From assembly GCA_965223085.1 (NCBI GenBank), contig OZ244981.1, forward strand, positions 186,001-250,000: 64,000 nt of DNA. The letters run 5' to 3'. Shown here one piece after another: positions 34,695 to 44,833 of this stretch. The translations under genes were made by a program, and so were the position numbers. Numbering within the stretch: the stretch's first letter is position 1; each line of letters starts with the position of its first letter. This DNA is from CBDCVO01 sp965223085 (GTDB taxonomy: Bacteria; Pseudomonadota; Gammaproteobacteria; Ga0077536). The notes under the pieces are model-generated. The model searched no databases and had not been told where the DNA came from. It saw only the letters and a list, made by a program, of their open reading frames with translations.

Positions 34695-34793
34695 GTCTTG
34701 TCCCCCTCGTGAGTTATCGCTGATTTATAAGCTGGCGGTTGCGAAAAAAAGCCATTGTGTTTCGCACCGAAGCACGCATCCGATCAGGAAAGT

Positions 34794-37700
34794 TCAGGCC
34801 TTCACGCGAAACAATGTCGCGTAAAGCACCGGCACCAGCAGCAACGTCAACGCCGTTCCAAACGCCAAACCCGCCATAATTGTAACCGCGAGCCCCATCC
34901 AAAATTGATCTTGCAACAGCGGGATAACACCAAGCACAGTCGTCGCGGCAGCGAGCACAACAGGACGCGCCCGAGAGACTGCGGCATCGAGGATCGCATC
35001 GTAGCGGTTCTCGCCTGCAGCGAGATAACTGTCGGTTTGATCAAGCAAGACGACCGCATTTTTGATCATCATGCCGACTAAACTCATCGCGCCCAGCAAC
35101 GCCAAAAATCCAAACGGCGCGCCAGTAGCTAGCAAACCGACCGTAATGCCGATCACCGCGAATGGAATCGACAACGCGATGACCAACGGCGGTCGATAAG
35201 CGTTGAACAACGCTACGATAATAAACGCGATGATCGTCATGGCAGGAATGACACCTGGGATCAGTGACAATTGCGAATCGCGGGCACTTTCATACTCCCC
35301 GCCCCATTCCATGACATAAGCTTCTGGCAACGAGATATTTTCAAATCCTGCGAGCACCGAACGCCGCAGTTCCGGCAAAGTAACGCCGTCGCGCGGATTG
35401 GCCTGCACGGTAATCGTTCGACGGCGGTCACGACGCCATACGATCGGATCTTCCCACACCATTTCGATGGCGTCGCTCACTTGACCTAGCGGCACGACGT
35501 GCCCGCTCGCACTTGCCTCCACTTGCAGCGCGAGCAAACCGCCGATGGAGCGCCGTTCCGTTTCGTTATAGCGCAACAGGATCGGAATTAATTCGTCACT
35601 CTCGCGATACAAACCGACCACGCGCCCATCAAAGGCGCGTTTGGTCGTGTTTGCCACATCCGCACGGGTTACGCCTGCCCAGCGACCACGCTGCTCATTG
35701 TAGCGCGGCACAATAATTTTCGTGCGTTGGCGCCAATCGGTGGTGTAATCGCCGACCAAGGATGCGCGACGCAGAATATCAGTTCCCGCTGCCGCCGTGG
35801 CGCGCAACACCTTGGGGTCCGCAACCGCCGGCCCGCTAATGCGCACTTCAAACTTCCACGTATTGCTGGGGCCTACGCCATATTTCCGTAGCGGGATTTG
35901 GGCATCGGGAAATTGTTCCAGCAACCACGGCCCAAGGTCGGCAATGATGTCATCGATCGCGCCGACATCGCGCACATTGACGATAAACTGGCCATACGCT
36001 GCGTTGTGCGGCTCGGGCTCGATAGGCAAATAAAAGCGTGGCGGCCCGGCACCAACAAACGTCGCCACGTTCTCCACGCGCGTATCTTGCAAGAGGCGTT
36101 TTTCGATGCGCTGCATTTCTGCACTCGTGACACCGATTTGGGTGCCCTCGGGAGCCCAATAGTCGATCATGAACTTAGTCATCGAAGATGCCGGGAAAAA
36201 AAGCTGCTTTACTTGACTAAAACCCGCCAATGATGCCAACAATAAAGTAACCGCCGCGATGCAAGTGAAACCGCGTTTGCCGATCGCGCGCTGGAGAACA
36301 CGGCGAAACGCCCGTAGCATCGGCGTAGCGTGCGGGTCATCCGTCGTACCGCCACTGGGATCCGGGATCAAATCGAGGCACTGTACCGGTGTCACCGTGA
36401 TAGACACGATCCAGGAAAGCAGTAAAGAAATAGCCACGACGCTGAATAATGAGGCGCAGTATTCACCCGCATTTTCCTGCGAGGCGGCGATTGGATAGAA
36501 CGCCATCACCGCGACAACGGTAGCACCCAACAAGGGGATCGCGGGTTGCGATGCGGCCTCGATGGCAGCCTGTCTGCGCCCCACGCCACGGCGAAGACGT
36601 ACGATAAAACCGTCGGCGACGACAATTGCGTTGTCGACCATCATACCGAGCGCGATGATCAGCGCGCCTAAGGACATGCGCTGCAAATCGATCCCGAACA
36701 ACGCCATGAGGGTAAATGTTCCGAAAATCGTCACGATCAACGCGCTGCCGACGATCAAAGACAACCTCCACCCCATGCCAATCGTCAGCACGATGACAAC
36801 GATTACCACCGCTTCTGCGAAACTCACGAGAAACCCATTGACCGCGTCACGAATAACGTCGGATTGCCAATGAACACGCCGCAATTCGATTCCGACCGGC
36901 AACTCCGCTTCCAACTGGCGCAAGCGAGCGGCTACTTGTTGCCCCATTTCGACGACGTTGGCGCCCGGCACATTGCTGATAGAGATCGCGAGCGCTGTTT
37001 GACCGTTGAAACGCATAATCGTTTCGGCTGGCTCGGCGTAACCACGCCTCACTTCCGCGACATCGCGTATACGTATTAATTCGCTGCGAGGTGAACCCAA
37101 GGCTGGCCGACTTGAGTTCGGTGCGACTCGAATGATCAAGTTAGCAACATCTTCCGTGGATGCGAATTCCCCACTGGGCGCAAAACGCAATCGTTGCCGC
37201 TGCAGATCTACACTACCTGCGTCGTTAACTAAGTTTTGATGGCTGAGCGTGCGTTGCAACGTGTGCTCATCCGCACCTAGTTGCGTAGCGAGAGATTCCG
37301 AGACATCGATATAGATAACTTCGTCCTGTGCTCCCCACAGATCGACTTTCGATACCCCTTTCAGCAAGGTGATTTCTTTTTTGATGCGCTTAGCATAAGA
37401 CTCGAGTTCAGCATACGAAAAACCATCGCTCACTAACGCGATTACGTGCCCATAAACGTCGCCAAAATCGTCGTTGACCAAAGACTGCCCGGCCCCCGGA
37501 GGCAACGATGGCTGCGTGTCGGCCACCTGGCGCCGTAGCTCGTCCCAAACTTGGGGTAATGTATCGGTTCTTACAGTCGGTTTGATGTTGGCCCAAATGA
37601 GCGACATGCCGGCCGTTGATTTTGAACGCACAAAATCGAGTGCCTTGAGCTGCTGCACGGCAAGTTCCAGTCTATCGGTGACTTCTAATTCGACTTCCGT

Positions 37701-37868
37701 AGGGCTCGCGCCCGGATAAGGTGTCGCGATAACCGCAGTCTTAATCGTGAAGTCCGGGTCTTCCAACTGCCCCAGCACAAAATAGCTTGCGATCCCTGCG
37801 AGCATCACTAACGCCGTTCCGAAGTACGTGACTTTTTTTTGTGCGATAGCTACTGCGGCGATACCCAC
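34794..37868 (-). CDS. RND-family efflux permease
   Basis: 1,024-residue inner-membrane proton-driven exporter with 12 predicted helices and two large periplasmic loops, of the HAE/AcrB-like branch. The N-terminus lacks the usual AcrB start but keeps FVLGQLEDPDFTIKTAVI and YPGASPTEVE, common to this subfamily, and the helix-4 region LGALIIALGMMVDNAIVVAD carries the Asp of the proton relay. Third gene of an OM factor-adaptor-permease operon, 17 nt after the adaptor stop. Substrates unknown; solvent, aromatic or drug efflux are possible. Confidence 0.93.
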   Translation of the reverse strand: MGIAAVAIAQKKVTYFGTALVMLAGIASYFVLGQLEDPDFTIKTAVIATPYPGASPTEVELEVTDRLELAVQQLKALDFVRSKSTAGMSLIWANIKPTVRTDTLPQVWDELRRQVADTQPSLPPGAGQSLVNDDFGDVYGHVIALVSDGFSYAELESYAKRIKKEITLLKGVSKVDLWGAQDEVIYIDVSESLATQLGADEHTLQRTLSHQNLVNDAGSVDLQRQRLRFAPSGEFASTEDVANLIIRVAPNSSRPALGSPRSELIRIRDVAEVRRGYAEPAETIMRFNGQTALAISISNVPGANVVEMGQQVAARLRQLEAELPVGIELRRVHWQSDVIRDAVNGFLVSFAEAVVIVVIVLTIGMGWRLSLIVGSALIVTIFGTFTLMALFGIDLQRMSLGALIIALGMMVDNAIVVADGFIVRLRRGVGRRQAAIEAASQPAIPLLGATVVAVMAFYPIAASQENAGEYCASLFSVVAISLLLSWIVSITVTPVQCLDLIPDPSGGTTDDPHATPMLRAFRRVLQRAIGKRGFTCIAAVTLLLASLAGFSQVKQLFFPASSMTKFMIDYWAPEGTQIGVTSAEMQRIEKRLLQDTRVENVATFVGAGPPRFYLPIEPEPHNAAYGQFIVNVRDVGAIDDIIADLGPWLLEQFPDAQIPLRKYGVGPSNTWKFEVRISGPAVADPKVLRATAAAGTDILRRASLVGDYTTDWRQRTKIIVPRYNEQRGRWAGVTRADVANTTKRAFDGRVVGLYRESDELIPILLRYNETERRSIGGLLALQVEASASGHVVPLGQVSDAIEMVWEDPIVWRRDRRRTITVQANPRDGVTLPELRRSVLAGFENISLPEAYVMEWGGEYESARDSQLSLIPGVIPAMTIIAFIIVALFNAYRPPLVIALSIPFAVIGITVGLLATGAPFGFLALLGAMSLVGMMIKNAVVLLDQTDSYLAAGENRYDAILDAAVSRARPVVLAAATTVLGVIPLLQDQFWMGLAVTIMAGLAFGTALTLLLVPVLYATLFRVKA

Positions 37869-37885
37869 AAACGAGTTTCCATGTC

Positions 37886-38995
37886 TTAGCGCTTAGCTTC
37901 ACGCAATAAGCGCACTGATTGCCCTTCCGCAAGGTAGTGAACACCAGCGGTTACGATCCAGTCTCCTGGTGTTAGCCCAGAGGTAACGCCGATGCCGAGG
38001 TTCGTCGGCATGCCGGTCGAGATCTTGCGCTTCTTTACCGTGTTTGACTCGCCATCAATCAACCACACAAAGGTATCGTCACCGAGCGCGAAAGTTGCTG
38101 ATGCCGGCACTACGATCGCCCCCTGCATGCTCGCAACGACCTCTTTGGGCGGTTCCCCGTGTGCGCGCCCCGACATACCGGGCAATACTTTAAAATCTTG
38201 CGGTTGATCCATGCGCAATGTCACTGGATAAGTACGTGTAAGATCAGATGCTTCCGAGCTTATTTCGATAATTTCTGCCGGGATTTCGCGGTCCGGGAAT
38301 GCATCAAAAATTGCGCGCACGTTAGTAACATGCGGCGCCATGGAGATGAGATTTTCGGGAACGTTAACGACCATCTCTATGCGCGAATCATCAACTAAGC
38401 GTGCGACGGCTTGTTTGGCCCGTACGTCTTCGAAGTTCTCCACATAAATCGCCACCACTGAACCGGAGAAAGGCGCTTTCAGCTTCGTATAAGACAGCTG
38501 ATCACGCGCCGCAGTCAAAGAAGCCTGCAGCGAGGTTATATTTGCACGCGCTCGGTCCCGTGCTTCACGGGCACGATCGATCGCGGTTTCACTCGTCGCA
38601 CCCGGATCTTGGCGAAAAATATTTTGCTGTCGCTTAAGGTCGTTCTCCGCGCGAGTAAGTGCTGCTTTTGCTTCGTCTAGTTGACCGCGGACATTACGGA
38701 CCTTGACTTGATAATCGCGCGGATCTATTTGCGCTAACACGTCACCTTGTTGAACCACGTCACCGACTTGAATTGGCAGGGTTATCAAGGGCCCTGAAAC
38801 ACGAAAAGACAACTCTACTTCTTGAACTGCTCTGGCGACGCCTGGGAAGGCACGTCCCTCGAAATTCTTTTCCGTTGCGATCTGCATGGCTTTCACCGGC
38901 CGGTTCTGCAATTTTTCCGGTGGCGGCGCTTCCGAGCAGGCCGCAACCAATAACGCCGCGAGGCTGCCAACAATCTTCACCTTCACCTTTGCCAT
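37886..38995 (-). CDS. RND periplasmic adaptor (membrane fusion lipoprotein)
   Basis: 369 residues from the ATG at 38995; the frame is open for 34 more codons but those overlap the preceding gene and spoil the signal. The start KVKVKIVGSLAALLVAAC is a lipoprotein signal with the acylated Cys followed by SEAPPPE. Then come the barrel-sandwich/lipoyl halves (VVQQGDVLAQIDPRDYQV and LKAPFSGSVVAIYVENF) separated by a coiled-coil hairpin rich in Ala, Arg and Glu. Connects the permease to the outer-membrane factor. Confidence 0.93.
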   Translation of the reverse strand: MAKVKVKIVGSLAALLVAACSEAPPPEKLQNRPVKAMQIATEKNFEGRAFPGVARAVQEVELSFRVSGPLITLPIQVGDVVQQGDVLAQIDPRDYQVKVRNVRGQLDEAKAALTRAENDLKRQQNIFRQDPGATSETAIDRAREARDRARANITSLQASLTAARDQLSYTKLKAPFSGSVVAIYVENFEDVRAKQAVARLVDDSRIEMVVNVPENLISMAPHVTNVRAIFDAFPDREIPAEIIEISSEASDLTRTYPVTLRMDQPQDFKVLPGMSGRAHGEPPKEVVASMQGAIVVPASATFALGDDTFVWLIDGESNTVKKRKISTGMPTNLGIGVTSGLTPGDWIVTAGVHYLAEGQSVRLLREAKR

Positions 38996-39005
38996 CCTAT
39001 ATTTA

Positions 39006-40571
39006 CTACCAAGCCGGGCGACGGCGTTGATCCGTTTGCAGATCGGATGGTTCGAGCTCGAGCAGCTCACCCCAATCCGTGCGCGTGCCCATTTCATGCT
39101 TAAGCGTCGCCGGTAATAATTCCCTGCTCGTGCTTGCCTGCCAACCGCCGCCGAGTGCTTTGTAGGTGCTGATCAAATCACGGACAACTTTGCCCTGTGC
39201 GGCGGTGTAACTATCTTGTTGGCCGAGTAGAAAAGCCTGTGTATCGAGCACGCGCGTGTAATCGACTGCACCGTCGCGATACTGGACAAGGGCTAGCTCG
39301 ACCGAGCGACGTGCCGCCGCCACGCTCTCTTTGAGGATTGCAACACGTTGTTTGCCGCGCACAAAACTATATAAGGCGTTTTCCACCTCACGTGCAGCCT
39401 GCAGGAGGCTATCCTGGTAGGCCACAATCGCTTGTTGGAAACGCGCGTCCGCGACTCTGGCGGCGTTTTTGATGCGCCCGTAATTTAAAATATTCCAGCG
39501 GAACGACGGGCCGACGCCAGCCGCAAAATTGTCGCTGTCAAATAGATCTGCCAGATCATTGCTAAGCACATCGTTTGCTTGCAACCCAAGATTTGCGGTT
39601 AAAGAGAACTGTGGATAGAGATCCGCCAACGCGACGCCGATCAGGGCACACTGGGCTGCAGCGCGCCGCTCCGCACGCCGCACATCGGGTCGCCTAAGCA
39701 ATAGTTCGGCCGGCATTCCGAGTGCGACCGACGCTGGAGCGACAGGAATCATGCCGTTACCCGATGCCAAAGACGCTAATTCCCCGGGTACGGACCCGAG
39801 CAAAATACTGAGCGCGTTGCGCGCCTGTCGCAAACCGATTTCCAAACTCGGGATCGATGCCGCCGTGTTTGCTAACAAGGTTCTTGCTTGTTCGACATCG
39901 AGCCCAGAGGTTACGCCGTTTTCGAATCTTACCGTGGCAATTTTTAGGCTGCGCTTTTGAATATTCATATTCTCATGCGCAATCGCTAAGCGCGCTTCGA
40001 ATGTGCGCATTGAAACATAGCTGTTGGCAACCTCGGCCACTAAGCTCACCAAAGCGTCATCATAACCTGCGACTTCGGCCATTAATGTTGCGTCAGCCGC
40101 TTCTACACCCCGTCGCAAACGACCCCAGACATCGATCTCCCAGGCGGCGTCGAAGCCGACGCTTACGTCGCGTAAAGAAGATCCCACGATGGGATTGAAA
40201 TTCGGATCACTAGCAGCCAATCTACGCTGGGCAAGGCCACCGCGTAGACGCTGTAATTGCGGATATTGATTGCCGACCGCAATGGCTAGCTGCGCGCGAG
40301 CTTCAAAAATTCGCAAGCTCGCTACGCGCAAAGATAAATTCTGCGCGGCGGCACGCTCGACCAGATTGCTGAGCACATCATCGTCAAGCACCGTCCACCA
40401 TTGCGCGATGTCTCGCGAGGTGGTGTTAACATCCATATCCGCAAGCGGACGCCAGTCTTCGGCCAGCGGAGCGGAAGGTGTCTCGAAATCCGGCCCCAGC
40501 ATCGTGCATCCGCTAGCCAACATGACGAGCAAAACGAAGCGCGGAGTCCGGATAGTGCACCAGGCGCTCAC
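39006..40571 (-). CDS. Outer-membrane efflux factor (OprM/NodT family)
   Basis: 521-residue TolC-like lipoprotein. The signal FVLLVMLASGCTMLGPDF has the lipobox ASGC. Two outer-membrane efflux repeats with long helices follow (VEQARTLLANTAASIPSLEI; GAVDYTRVLDTQAFLLGQQD). First gene of the efflux operon; its stop lies ten nt before the adaptor ATG. Its start codon overlaps the dispersed repeat copy B, so the first few residues may be newly acquired. Confidence 0.92.
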   Translation of the reverse strand: MSAWCTIRTPRFVLLVMLASGCTMLGPDFETPSAPLAEDWRPLADMDVNTTSRDIAQWWTVLDDDVLSNLVERAAAQNLSLRVASLRIFEARAQLAIAVGNQYPQLQRLRGGLAQRRLAASDPNFNPIVGSSLRDVSVGFDAAWEIDVWGRLRRGVEAADATLMAEVAGYDDALVSLVAEVANSYVSMRTFEARLAIAHENMNIQKRSLKIATVRFENGVTSGLDVEQARTLLANTAASIPSLEIGLRQARNALSILLGSVPGELASLASGNGMIPVAPASVALGMPAELLLRRPDVRRAERRAAAQCALIGVALADLYPQFSLTANLGLQANDVLSNDLADLFDSDNFAAGVGPSFRWNILNYGRIKNAARVADARFQQAIVAYQDSLLQAAREVENALYSFVRGKQRVAILKESVAAARRSVELALVQYRDGAVDYTRVLDTQAFLLGQQDSYTAAQGKVVRDLISTYKALGGGWQASTSRELLPATLKHEMGTRTDWGELLELEPSDLQTDQRRRPAW

Positions 40572-40578
40572 CGCGTTT
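40547..40578 (+). repeat. Dispersed repeat, copy B
   Basis: Reads TCCGGATAGTGCACCAGG then CGCTCACCGCGTTT. It covers the start codon of the outer-membrane factor gene. Confidence 0.45.
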
Positions 40579-40709
40579 GTGCCCAGGGCTTGAGGTAACG
40601 CGCTTTTTCACTGCTTTCATTGCTCGGCGGTAATCTCCCCATGAGCCAAATAACATCCCACGGGTTCACTACCATGGCCCTGACTGGGTCGGACGCGGTG
40701 CAAGCGGTT

Positions 40710-42602
40710 TTAGTCACTAGGCGCAAAATTTCGGCGCTGCTGCGGCACGCGAAATGCAAGCACAACGTTTCCCGGATTACCGCCAAACTTCGAATAACCC
40801 GAATTGAAATACAACATGCCGTCTACTGCTACCGCGCCCGCTTGATCGATTGCACCGCCATGACCCCGCGCGCCGTTCACGGTGGCAAATTCACGTGCTG
40901 TATCGAAACGCCAAACTTCTTTGCCACTACGAGCGTCGAAAGCCCGCATTTCGCCGCTCAGCGAGCCACTGAAAATAATATCGGCGATCGCTGATACTGC
41001 TGCCGACTGCGACGGGCTGCAACGTGGACGCCCACTGCAGTCAATCGGCGCTGCCCGCCAGCGAATCTCGCCCGACAAAATGTCGACGGCCACCAAGCCA
41101 CCACCAGCGTCGGGATCGAGCTCGACGGCGGCGCTAAACGAACTATCAGACAACCAATCAGTATCGGATATCGACGCGTAGAGCAACTCACCGTCGCTTG
41201 CTTGGCCCCATTGCAGACCGCCCTGAATGCCTCCTTTGGCGAGTTTTCTAGCCCACAGCAGTGCACCGCTTTTGTGCGGATCTATGGCATGCGCGACGCC
41301 GCTTTTCTGGGTCGCGATAATGAGTTCGCGGCCGTTTTTCGCGGTGACCAAGATCGGCGATGCACCCATGTCTTCGTCGGGCCCCTCACGTTCCGGACAA
41401 TTCACTTTTGGCACCGCCATGCAGCCAACATTCCAAGCATCTCCGGCGAGACCCTGGTATACCCACAAGCGTTTTCCCGTATCGAGATCGAGCGCCAACA
41501 CCGCATCGCTACTGTCTGTAGTGGGCTGCGAATAGTTGTCTCCCGTGCCAACATAGATCCGACGCCGACCTGGATCGATCGTAACCGCCGACCACACGGA
41601 CGCACCGGATGGGCCCACCATGGGTTTACCGTGAGAGTCCTTGCTCGCCACGGACGCTTCGTGCTCGATCGTGTAGCGCTTCCATAACAGCTCACCAGCG
41701 TCTACATCGTAGGCGCTGACGCTACCGCGGAAGACACAACAGCGATAATTCGGATCGAGCGCCAGCGCCTCCTCCAGCGAGGCCATCGGCACATAGAGTT
41801 TATTCTCGAAAACTTGCACACCGCCGGTGACCCGTGCAGAAGGGTGAGCATCACCGCGCTTTTTCCAACGCAACGCACCGCTCGCTGCGTCTAGCGAATA
41901 AACACGTCCCGTTTGATCCCCAAAAAATACCGCCACGTCTCCGTGTGGCGCGATTTTCGCGAGCGTTAGCGCCGACTTCACCGGGCCGTCGGCCTGAAAA
42001 GTCCAATGGCTGCAACCCGTTTTAGCATCGAGCGCATAAATCACGCCGCTAGGGCTACCGATGAAAAGGCGTCCCCCTACTACCGTAGGTTGCGATTCGA
42101 CAAAAGTTTCGCCCGGAAAAGCGAATGCCCACGCCAGCTCGAGCTTGGGGATCTCTGCCGCGCGAAGACCAGCGGCGCGCGCAGATTGATAGCGGGTATT
42201 TGCGAGACCGTTGCCCCAACCATTCCAGTGGGGCTGCGTGAAAGGATCACCTTGCGGCCACGTGCTCGGCGGGCACCGATTTGCACCACTATCAGCCCAC
42301 CTCGGATCGTAAGCCTCGCCGCTGAGAAACTCCGCCACCGCAACCCGCTCCGGACCCGTCATGCTGAAGTTTCCGATCAAGCGCATCGTGCCGGTTTCCA
42401 GGGCCGCGACAATCCGCTTGCTGGACAACTGGGCGAGCGCGGACCGCGGCGGCGTACGGGCGACACCAGCGTCGTGACACGTCGCGCATACTTCTTCGTA
42501 CACGGTTCCGCCGTCACGTCCAAGTGCATGGCTGTGCGCGCAGAACAATAATAAGGCCGCTAACCTCAGCGGGTGTTTAAAAATGATCGAGACCGCGCCC
42601 AC
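40710..42602 (-). CDS. Cytochrome c-PQQ dehydrogenase (polyvinyl-alcohol dehydrogenase-like)
   Basis: 630 residues from a GTG at 42602 with AAGGAG upstream. A signal peptide (LRLAALLLFCAHSHALG) is followed by a c-type heme domain with CATCH at residues 39-43 and Met in IGNFSMTGPE. The rest is an eight-bladed PQQ-type propeller with repeated tryptophan-docking units (ALDAKTGCSHWTF, SLDAASGALRWK, ALDLDTGKRLWVYQG, AFDARSGKEVWRFD) and a vicinal Cys pair in YRCCVF. This heme-first order is that of polyvinyl-alcohol dehydrogenases. It is a periplasmic oxidase of secondary or primary alcohols passing electrons to cytochrome c. Confidence 0.88.
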   Translation of the reverse strand: MGAVSIIFKHPLRLAALLLFCAHSHALGRDGGTVYEEVCATCHDAGVARTPPRSALAQLSSKRIVAALETGTMRLIGNFSMTGPERVAVAEFLSGEAYDPRWADSGANRCPPSTWPQGDPFTQPHWNGWGNGLANTRYQSARAAGLRAAEIPKLELAWAFAFPGETFVESQPTVVGGRLFIGSPSGVIYALDAKTGCSHWTFQADGPVKSALTLAKIAPHGDVAVFFGDQTGRVYSLDAASGALRWKKRGDAHPSARVTGGVQVFENKLYVPMASLEEALALDPNYRCCVFRGSVSAYDVDAGELLWKRYTIEHEASVASKDSHGKPMVGPSGASVWSAVTIDPGRRRIYVGTGDNYSQPTTDSSDAVLALDLDTGKRLWVYQGLAGDAWNVGCMAVPKVNCPEREGPDEDMGASPILVTAKNGRELIIATQKSGVAHAIDPHKSGALLWARKLAKGGIQGGLQWGQASDGELLYASISDTDWLSDSSFSAAVELDPDAGGGLVAVDILSGEIRWRAAPIDCSGRPRCSPSQSAAVSAIADIIFSGSLSGEMRAFDARSGKEVWRFDTAREFATVNGARGHGGAIDQAGAVAVDGMLYFNSGYSKFGGNPGNVVLAFRVPQQRRNFAPSD

Positions 42603-42700
42603 TCTGTGTTTCTCCTTATGATGCCAGTGCCCCGCGCCAACACATTATGACGCAAGTTGGCGCGCTCGCGCTTTGCGAGCGCTATCGGTGCGTTCACTCA

Positions 42701-43336
42701 TTATTGCACGCCTTGCAGCGACTCAACTTCGTCGGCGGCCCTGAAAAACAAGCGCGCGAGCACGACGTCCCATAACAGGCCAAAAAACAACGCCACGACA
42801 GCGAGCACGATCGTCGCGCACATGCCACCGATGATGATGTTCAGCACCGCGAAGCTATTGAGGTGGCCATAGGCGAGGTCCAATTTTTTTAGCTTTAAAC
42901 CAAACAGAATCGACACGATCCCGAACGCGACCAGCAATGTAAGCAGAACCACTAACATGGGAGAAATACCTGCCGCTTGTTCAGGCACGAGTGATACAGT
43001 AATCGTCACCGCGATAACCAGTGCGATTAAAGCATAGATGTGAATATCGAAACCGTTTTGCTCGAAGCGCGTGCGTAACAAAGCGCGCAAACTCACTAGC
43101 AAGTAAACATAGCTTGCCGTGAGGGCAATGCTCAGTATCCAGAAAACGACCCCGGCAGAATTTGGGGTAAATAGCGATCGCCAGGCATAGGGAATGCTCA
43201 GAAAAAGATGTATGACGGCGAGCCACGCGCCGAGATAATAACGACTCGCCGGTAATGCGTTGCGCAGGTACTGTTCCGGCAACGGGGCTTGCATCAACTC
43301 CGCCTTAGGTATTGTATATGGATCGCTGCCGCTCAT
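42701..43336 (-). CDS. Uncharacterised multi-pass membrane protein
   Basis: 211 residues from ATG 43336. About five to six hydrophobic helices (LGAWLAVIHLFLSIPYAW, VVFWILSIALTASYVYLLV, IYALIALVIAVTITVSLV, MLVVLLTLLVAFGIVSILFG, VLNIIIGGMCATIVLAVVAL). I do not recognise the family. It is divergent to nnrS, with a 131-nt gap, which raises but does not prove a link to nitrogen-oxide or heme-copper metabolism. Confidence 0.75.
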   Translation of the reverse strand: MSGSDPYTIPKAELMQAPLPEQYLRNALPASRYYLGAWLAVIHLFLSIPYAWRSLFTPNSAGVVFWILSIALTASYVYLLVSLRALLRTRFEQNGFDIHIYALIALVIAVTITVSLVPEQAAGISPMLVVLLTLLVAFGIVSILFGLKLKKLDLAYGHLNSFAVLNIIIGGMCATIVLAVVALFFGLLWDVVLARLFFRAADEVESLQGVQ

Positions 43337-43467
43337 AAAGCGATGCACAAAGCTAAGGTTTTCGCGCTCACCTCGTCGATTCTCATTGCTGTCATGACTT
43401 TTTTCTCTGTTAGGATACTAAACGTCACCGCCAAGCCTTGACCTGAACTAGTTCTACCGACAAGACG

Positions 43468-44634
43468 ATGAACCACCCTGCTGTACTCAATCTAGGCTTT
43501 CGTCCGTTTTTCAGCGGCGCCGGCGTGTTTGCACTGCTTAGCATCGGGTATTGGCTGCATATTTTTGCGCAACCCGATGCCCTATTGTTGCAACGAATGA
43601 ACCCGTCTCAATGGCACGCTCACGAAATGCTGTATGGCTATAGCTTGGCGGTAATCGCGGGGTTTTTGCTAACCGCGGTAAAAAACTGGACCAGTATGCA
43701 AACCCCCCATGGTCCGCCGCTGCTCGGCTTGTTTTCCCTGTGGCTCAGCGCTCGTTTGTGCTGGTTCATGGGCGAGTCGGTATTAGTCGTCGCAGCGCTG
43801 TTCGACCTGGCATTTATGCTATTGCTCATTGTGAGCATTGCACGACCGATAATCAAAACCAAACAATGGCGCCAAACCGCAGTGTTATCGAAACTTGTTT
43901 TATTGGGCGGCGCCAACGTTGCTTTCTACCTTGGGGCATTCGGGCAACTCGAGCAAGGTGCGCATCTCAGTATTTATGGTGGTCTGTATTTGATCATCGG
44001 GTTGATATTGACCATGGGCAGGCGCGTTATTCCGATGTTCATCGAAGGCGGCGTCGATTATCCGGTCAAATTATATAATTCGCGCTGGCTCGACATTTCG
44101 AGCATGGTGCTTTTTCTGTTATTTTTCATTTCAACACTGTTTTTGTCACAACCTCGGTATGCCAGCTCGCTTGCTGCCGCGCTATTCGTGATTACCTCCA
44201 CGCGACTCGTGGGCTGGTATACACCCGGAATTTGGCGCACACCGCTGCTGTGGGGTTTGTTTCTCGCCATCGTCTTCATCGATCTCGGGTTCTTGCTCTT
44301 CGCGTTGCGGACCTGGCTGGAAACCTCTCCATATTTAGCAACACACGCATTTGCCATGGGCGGCATTGGCACAATTACGATGGCAATGATGGCGCGTGTT
44401 TCCATCGGACATACCGGGCGCAACTTGAAGCTGCCCCCGACGCAATTGAATTGGGCGCTAATTCTAATTCTCATCGCTGTCGTGATTCGGGTACTGGTAC
44501 CGACGGTGATTGCAAGCAACTATTCTCTGTGGGTCTTGCTCTCCGGAGGGTTTTGGCTGCTTAGCTTCACGCTGTTTTGTTGGGGTTTCTTACCGATTTT
44601 GAGCAGACCACGCATCGACCAGAAATACGGTTAA
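43468..44634 (+). CDS. nnrS: NnrS family membrane protein
   Basis: 388-residue heme- and copper-containing inner-membrane protein family that protects against nitric oxide stress. N-terminal LGFRPFFSGAGVFAL is diagnostic; about 12 helices follow, with conserved His in WHAHEMLYGY and in LATHAFAMGGIGTITMAMMAR. No NorR, NsrR or nitrite reductase gene adjoins it and I could not find an NsrR-like site in the upstream gap. Confidence 0.93.
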   Translation: MNHPAVLNLGFRPFFSGAGVFALLSIGYWLHIFAQPDALLLQRMNPSQWHAHEMLYGYSLAVIAGFLLTAVKNWTSMQTPHGPPLLGLFSLWLSARLCWFMGESVLVVAALFDLAFMLLLIVSIARPIIKTKQWRQTAVLSKLVLLGGANVAFYLGAFGQLEQGAHLSIYGGLYLIIGLILTMGRRVIPMFIEGGVDYPVKLYNSRWLDISSMVLFLLFFISTLFLSQPRYASSLAAALFVITSTRLVGWYTPGIWRTPLLWGLFLAIVFIDLGFLLFALRTWLETSPYLATHAFAMGGIGTITMAMMARVSIGHTGRNLKLPPTQLNWALILILIAVVIRVLVPTVIASNYSLWVLLSGGFWLLSFTLFCWGFLPILSRPRIDQKYG

Positions 44635-44833
44635 GTCGCGCGCCTAGCAGCACTAAACATAGGGAAGGTCTCTCCCGCCACGGTAGCGTTGTGTAAAGTT
44701 AAGCTTTGCTACCAAGCCGTGATGCGCTAGCTCAGGGAACTTGCCAGGACTCCGCTCGAAGTTAGCGCCTAGAGTAATGTATAATGGTGGCGATGACGAT
44801 GCACATGATCGTCGCTGCGTCGTGGAGAATGCC

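Noticed and set aside
43349..43467. NsrR, FNR or Fur site in front of nnrS
   Set aside because: Only a partial half-site (GATTCTCATT) is present; it lacks a second arm.
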